DNA from: Maricaulis sp.
GTDB lineage: Bacteria; Pseudomonadota; Alphaproteobacteria; Caulobacterales; Maricaulaceae
Length of the DNA: 64,000 bases
Direction: 5' to 3'
NCBI RefSeq assembly: GCF_017643475.1
Contig: NZ_JAEPNI010000001.1
Coordinates: 806,001-870,000 of the forward strand
The notes beneath the pieces are model-generated. The model did no database searches and was not told the DNA's origin. It saw only the letters and a program-made list of their open reading frames with translations. Positions 61,290-64,000 of the stretch are shown here, piece by piece. The first letter of the stretch is position 1. Each line of letters starts with the position of its first letter. Both the position numbers and the translations under genes were made by a program.

Positions 61290-62069
61290 ATGGCTGACGC
61301 AGCGACCAACGAGCCGCGCCTCACCGGACAAGTTCCGCTCTACAAGGAAGTAGAGCCGCTTAATCGTCAAAAACACGCGACCTACGGCGTGAACGCGGTT
61401 TCCAGCCCGTTCAGCTTCCTCAAGGAATGGCATTTTGTGCCAGCCATCGCGGCCGAGTTCGCCGTTGCAAGCGGCAGCTATCCGATCGTCTTCCTTGGTG
61501 ACAAGAAGATGCCGGTCGTTGTCATGGGCCTTCGCGCAGGTTCCAACCTGTTCGTGAATGATGGTCAGTTCGACACGGACCACTACGTTCCGGCCTATGT
61601 CCGCCGTTATCCGTTCGTCAGCGCGTCCAACCCGGGCGATCAGCCGTCCACGATCTGCATTGATGTTGGCGCCGACTTCGTCGTCACCGAGAATGCAGAG
61701 CGTCCGTTCTTCGACGAGAAGGGCGAGCCGACCGAATACACGCAGCAGGCTATCGACTATGTGTCCGCTTTCGAGCGCGACGCAAAGATCACCGAGGCTG
61801 TTGTTGAGCGTCTCACTGCTCTCGACCTGTTCGAGAAAAAAGAGATCAAGGTTGCCAACCCGCAAGATCCGGAAAATCCGGTCACGGTTGCTGACTATTT
61901 CGGCGTATCCCAGGAGAAGTTCAACGCTCTCAGCGACGACCAGATTGTCGAGCTTCACAAGAATGGTGACCTTGGTGTCATCACGGCTCATCTGATCTCT
62001 CTGCAGCGCTGGGACCGCATCATGCGCCGTGTTGCCACGGACATGCAGGCTCAGCCGCAAAACGCGTAA
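61290..62069 (+). CDS. SapC-family protein
   Basis: 259 residues. The SapC-type sequence runs PLYKEVEPLNRQKHATYGVN, HFVPAIAAEFAVASGSYPIV, GLRAGSNLFVNDGQFDTDHY and YVRRYPFVSASNPGDQPSTI, the family's hallmark order. The name comes from a gene next to the Campylobacter S-layer locus; its function in alphaproteobacteria is not known, and no S-layer gene is nearby. No signal peptide. Terminator follows at 62095. Confidence 0.92.
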   Translation: MADAATNEPRLTGQVPLYKEVEPLNRQKHATYGVNAVSSPFSFLKEWHFVPAIAAEFAVASGSYPIVFLGDKKMPVVVMGLRAGSNLFVNDGQFDTDHYVPAYVRRYPFVSASNPGDQPSTICIDVGADFVVTENAERPFFDEKGEPTEYTQQAIDYVSAFERDAKITEAVVERLTALDLFEKKEIKVANPQDPENPVTVADYFGVSQEKFNALSDDQIVELHKNGDLGVITAHLISLQRWDRIMRRVATDMQAQPQNA

Positions 62070-62094
62070 GTTCGCGTTTGACCTGAACGAGAAG

Positions 62095-62121
62095 CGGCCG
62101 CGCTATTTGCGCGGCCGTTTT
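62095..62121 (+). terminator. Rho-independent terminator of the sapC gene
   Basis: cggccgcgc (62095-62103) and gcgcggccg (62109-62117) form a 9-bp perfect stem with a tattt loop and tttt behind; 26 bp after the stop. Confidence 0.92.
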
Positions 62122-62214
62122 GCGTTCTGCATCACCTTTCCGCGAGGCTGGTTCGACAGCGGGGTTTTTCCCTCTATATGAACCGCCGACACCACAAGGT
62201 TTCTGGGCGAGTAA

Positions 62215-64000
62215 ATGCGATTTTTCCTGCTTCTTCTTTCGATTGCGGCTCTGTTCTCGACTGGCGCCCGGGCGTCGTCGTTGGAGCCTGACTGGATGCA
62301 GGCGGAAGAGATTATCGACGCCAGCCTGATTGCTGAACGTGCGGCGACGGCTCCCGGAGACAGTTTCAATATTGGTCTCCACCAGATCATTCCGGACGGT
62401 TGGCATACCTATTGGCGCAATCCCGGCGATTTCGGTCTGCCCATCGAGTTGGACTGGGATGTGCCGGAAGGTGTCGAGATCGGTGAGATCTACTGGCCCG
62501 CCCCGGAAGAGCTGCCGCTGGGCGACGGCGCCATCATGGATTACGGCTATCACGACGAAGTTGTGCTGGCCCTGCCGGTTCGAGTAGCCGAGAATTTCTC
62601 CGGTGAAAGCTTGACCCTCAATGTCGTCGCCGACTGGCAGGTCTGTGAAGAAGTCTGTGTCCCTGAAACCCGCGAGCTCTCCCTGACCATCGATGTGGGG
62701 CCGGAACCGTGGAATACAGAGGACGCCTTCTGGCTGATCCAGGCCGCTATCGAGGCGGAGCCCGCTGTTACCGATGCACTGTCCGGTGTCATGCAGCGCT
62801 TTGACGATCAGATCGTATTGATGCTGGAAGGTGCGTTTCTCGACGGTGAGTGGCGTGAGTTAACCTTCTTCCCCTTCGATGGCGCCCTGATCGCGCACGC
62901 CCTGGAGCCGCGGGTCCAGACCGACGACCAGGGACGTCTGAACCTCACCTACGAGGCCAGTTTCAAGATGGGGCCGGAGCTCAGCCTGCCGCAATCCGGC
63001 CTGCTGGCTGTCGAGCGCAACCTTGGCGGTGACTTCTGGGAACGCGAGGTCGTTGAATTCCAGTTTGGTGCTGGCGAAGTCGGGATTGTTCCCGAAACTC
63101 CTGTCCTGCCTGTGCCGGAACAGGCGATGGACGCCAACATGCTGACCATCCTGGTGTTTGCTTTTCTGGGCGGGCTGATCCTCAACCTGATGCCGTGTGT
63201 TTTCCCGGTTCTGTCGATCAAGGTGCTCAAATTTGTTGAGGTGGCGCATGCCGACGCTGCTCGCGTGCGCAGCTATGGCCTGCTTTTTCTGGCCGGCGTG
63301 GTGCTGAGTTTCGTTGTTCTCGCCGGTTTGCTGGTTGGGCTGCGGGAGTTCGGCCTGCCAGTGGCCTGGGGTTTCCAGCTGCAATTGCCGATCGTGGTGG
63401 CCGCTCTCGGACTGCTCTTCTTCACCATTGGTCTCAATCTGTTCGGCGTCTTCGAGATCGGTGGCTCCGTTCAGGGGCTGGGCGCAGGCCTCGCTGATGA
63501 TGACGGTGCCAAGGGCGCTTTCTTCACCGGCGTGCTCGCGGTTGTGGTTGCTGCGCCCTGTGTCGGTCCCATGGCGGCCGGTGCGCTGGGGCTGGCCCTG
63601 ACGCAGCCTGCCATCGTCGTTCTGGCTGTTGCCGCCATGATGGGTGTGGGCCTGGCTTTGCCGTTCGTCGTCCTGGCCTTTGCTCCACAATTGCTGCGTT
63701 ACCTTCCCAAGCCGGGTGCCTGGATGGTGACGTTCAAGCAATTCCTGGCCTTCCCGATGTTCGCCTCCATGGTGTGGCTTGTCTGGGTCCTGTCGATCCA
63801 GGCCGGATCCATGGGCGTGCTCTGGTTCGGTATCGCAGTCCTGGCCCTGTCCTTTGGCATCTGGGCTGTGAAACAGTCTGCCGGTGTGTGGAAGCTGATC
63901 GGCGCGCTGGGATTTGCTGCCATGCTGGCGAGCGTCCTCGTCATCGCACGGCTGCCTGCTGCGACCAGCACCTCGACCGTGGCTGAGCACGAGCAGGTCT
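62215..64000 (+). CDS. DsbD-family thiol:disulfide interchange protein (3' end outside window)
   Basis: The first 595 codons are visible, with no stop before the window end. Signal peptide MRFFLLLLSIAALFSTGARA. A periplasmic N-terminal domain follows with WQVCEEVCVPETREL (a C-x3-C redox pair). The transmembrane domain has NLMPCVFPVLSIK and AAPCVGPMAAGALG, the two membrane cysteines that move electrons from thioredoxin, in the ScsB/DsbD fashion. The C-terminal thioredoxin domain is expected outside the window. It supplies reducing power to the periplasm. ATG 62215 follows gggcgagta. Confidence 0.9.
   Translation, partial: MRFFLLLLSIAALFSTGARASSLEPDWMQAEEIIDASLIAERAATAPGDSFNIGLHQIIPDGWHTYWRNPGDFGLPIELDWDVPEGVEIGEIYWPAPEELPLGDGAIMDYGYHDEVVLALPVRVAENFSGESLTLNVVADWQVCEEVCVPETRELSLTIDVGPEPWNTEDAFWLIQAAIEAEPAVTDALSGVMQRFDDQIVLMLEGAFLDGEWRELTFFPFDGALIAHALEPRVQTDDQGRLNLTYEASFKMGPELSLPQSGLLAVERNLGGDFWEREVVEFQFGAGEVGIVPETPVLPVPEQAMDANMLTILVFAFLGGLILNLMPCVFPVLSIKVLKFVEVAHADAARVRSYGLLFLAGVVLSFVVLAGLLVGLREFGLPVAWGFQLQLPIVVAALGLLFFTIGLNLFGVFEIGGSVQGLGAGLADDDGAKGAFFTGVLAVVVAAPCVGPMAAGALGLALTQPAIVVLAVAAMMGVGLALPFVVLAFAPQLLRYLPKPGAWMVTFKQFLAFPMFASMVWLVWVLSIQAGSMGVLWFGIAVLALSFGIWAVKQSAGVWKLIGALGFAAMLASVLVIARLPAATSTSTVAEHEQV

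Overview
The window is a chromosomal stretch of a GC-rich alphaproteobacterium. Gene content (SapC-family protein, several small outer-membrane barrels, a His-rich TonB receptor beside Zur, an alphaproteobacterial-type RpoH, an ECF sigma factor paired with a DUF6768-like membrane protein) and intergenic palindromes of the kind seen in stalked marine bacteria suggest Hyphomonadales/Maricaulales/Caulobacterales. The species is inferred, not shown. No rRNA, tRNA or CRISPR array was seen. Two genes run off the edges: an exported protein of unknown function (1-1101, minus) and a DsbD-family reductase (62215-64000, plus).

Layout. 1.2-9.6 kb is one long plus-strand fatty/branched acyl-CoA oxidation operon: MerR regulator (LiuR-like, with a matching ACGT-N2-ACGT box), two acyl-CoA dehydrogenases, a membrane protein, a PaiB-like FMN protein, thiolase, a glycine-rich membrane miniprotein and the FadB/FadJ-type bifunctional enzyme, closed by an intrinsic terminator. 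10.3-11.4 kb has no convincing protein gene. It holds three co-oriented DnaA boxes exactly 21 bp apart and then a GC-rich region with a 184-bp tandem repeat whose two copies keep GNRA tetraloop hairpins although the loop bases differ; this looks like an undescribed structured RNA. 11.4-33.7 kb is ordinary core and envelope metabolism: methyltransferase, doxX-dioxygenase pair opposite a LysR regulator, thiD, an EamA exporter, serC, a PagL-like barrel, purA, an AraC regulator, a serine hydrolase, an M19 dipeptidase, duplicated metallo-hydrolases, and a TPP riboswitch driving an unknown helical-repeat gene plus thiC.

33.7-38.6 kb is an accessory region: a GHKL ATPase with a C-terminal nuclease-like segment, a 174-bp miniature element with a perfect 26-bp inverted repeat, gene fragments, an HNH endonuclease bounded by the same element termini, a small conserved gene cut by an in-frame TGA, palindromic repeats, and a 24-codon ORF with a 12-base perfect anti-SD match followed by hairpins and a terminator.

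38.6-64 kb returns to housekeeping and envelope functions: HTH-membrane protein, barrel protein, exported SurE, FMN reductase, ECF sigma/DUF6768 pair, rpoH behind a heat-shock-like promoter, msrA, lysoplasmalogenase, esterase, a trypsin-like protease with Cys-rich repeats, PhzF, an ABC exporter, an M20 peptidase, a thioesterase, zur divergent from a zinc-type TonB receptor (with palindromic operator candidates), ompW, sapC and dsbD.
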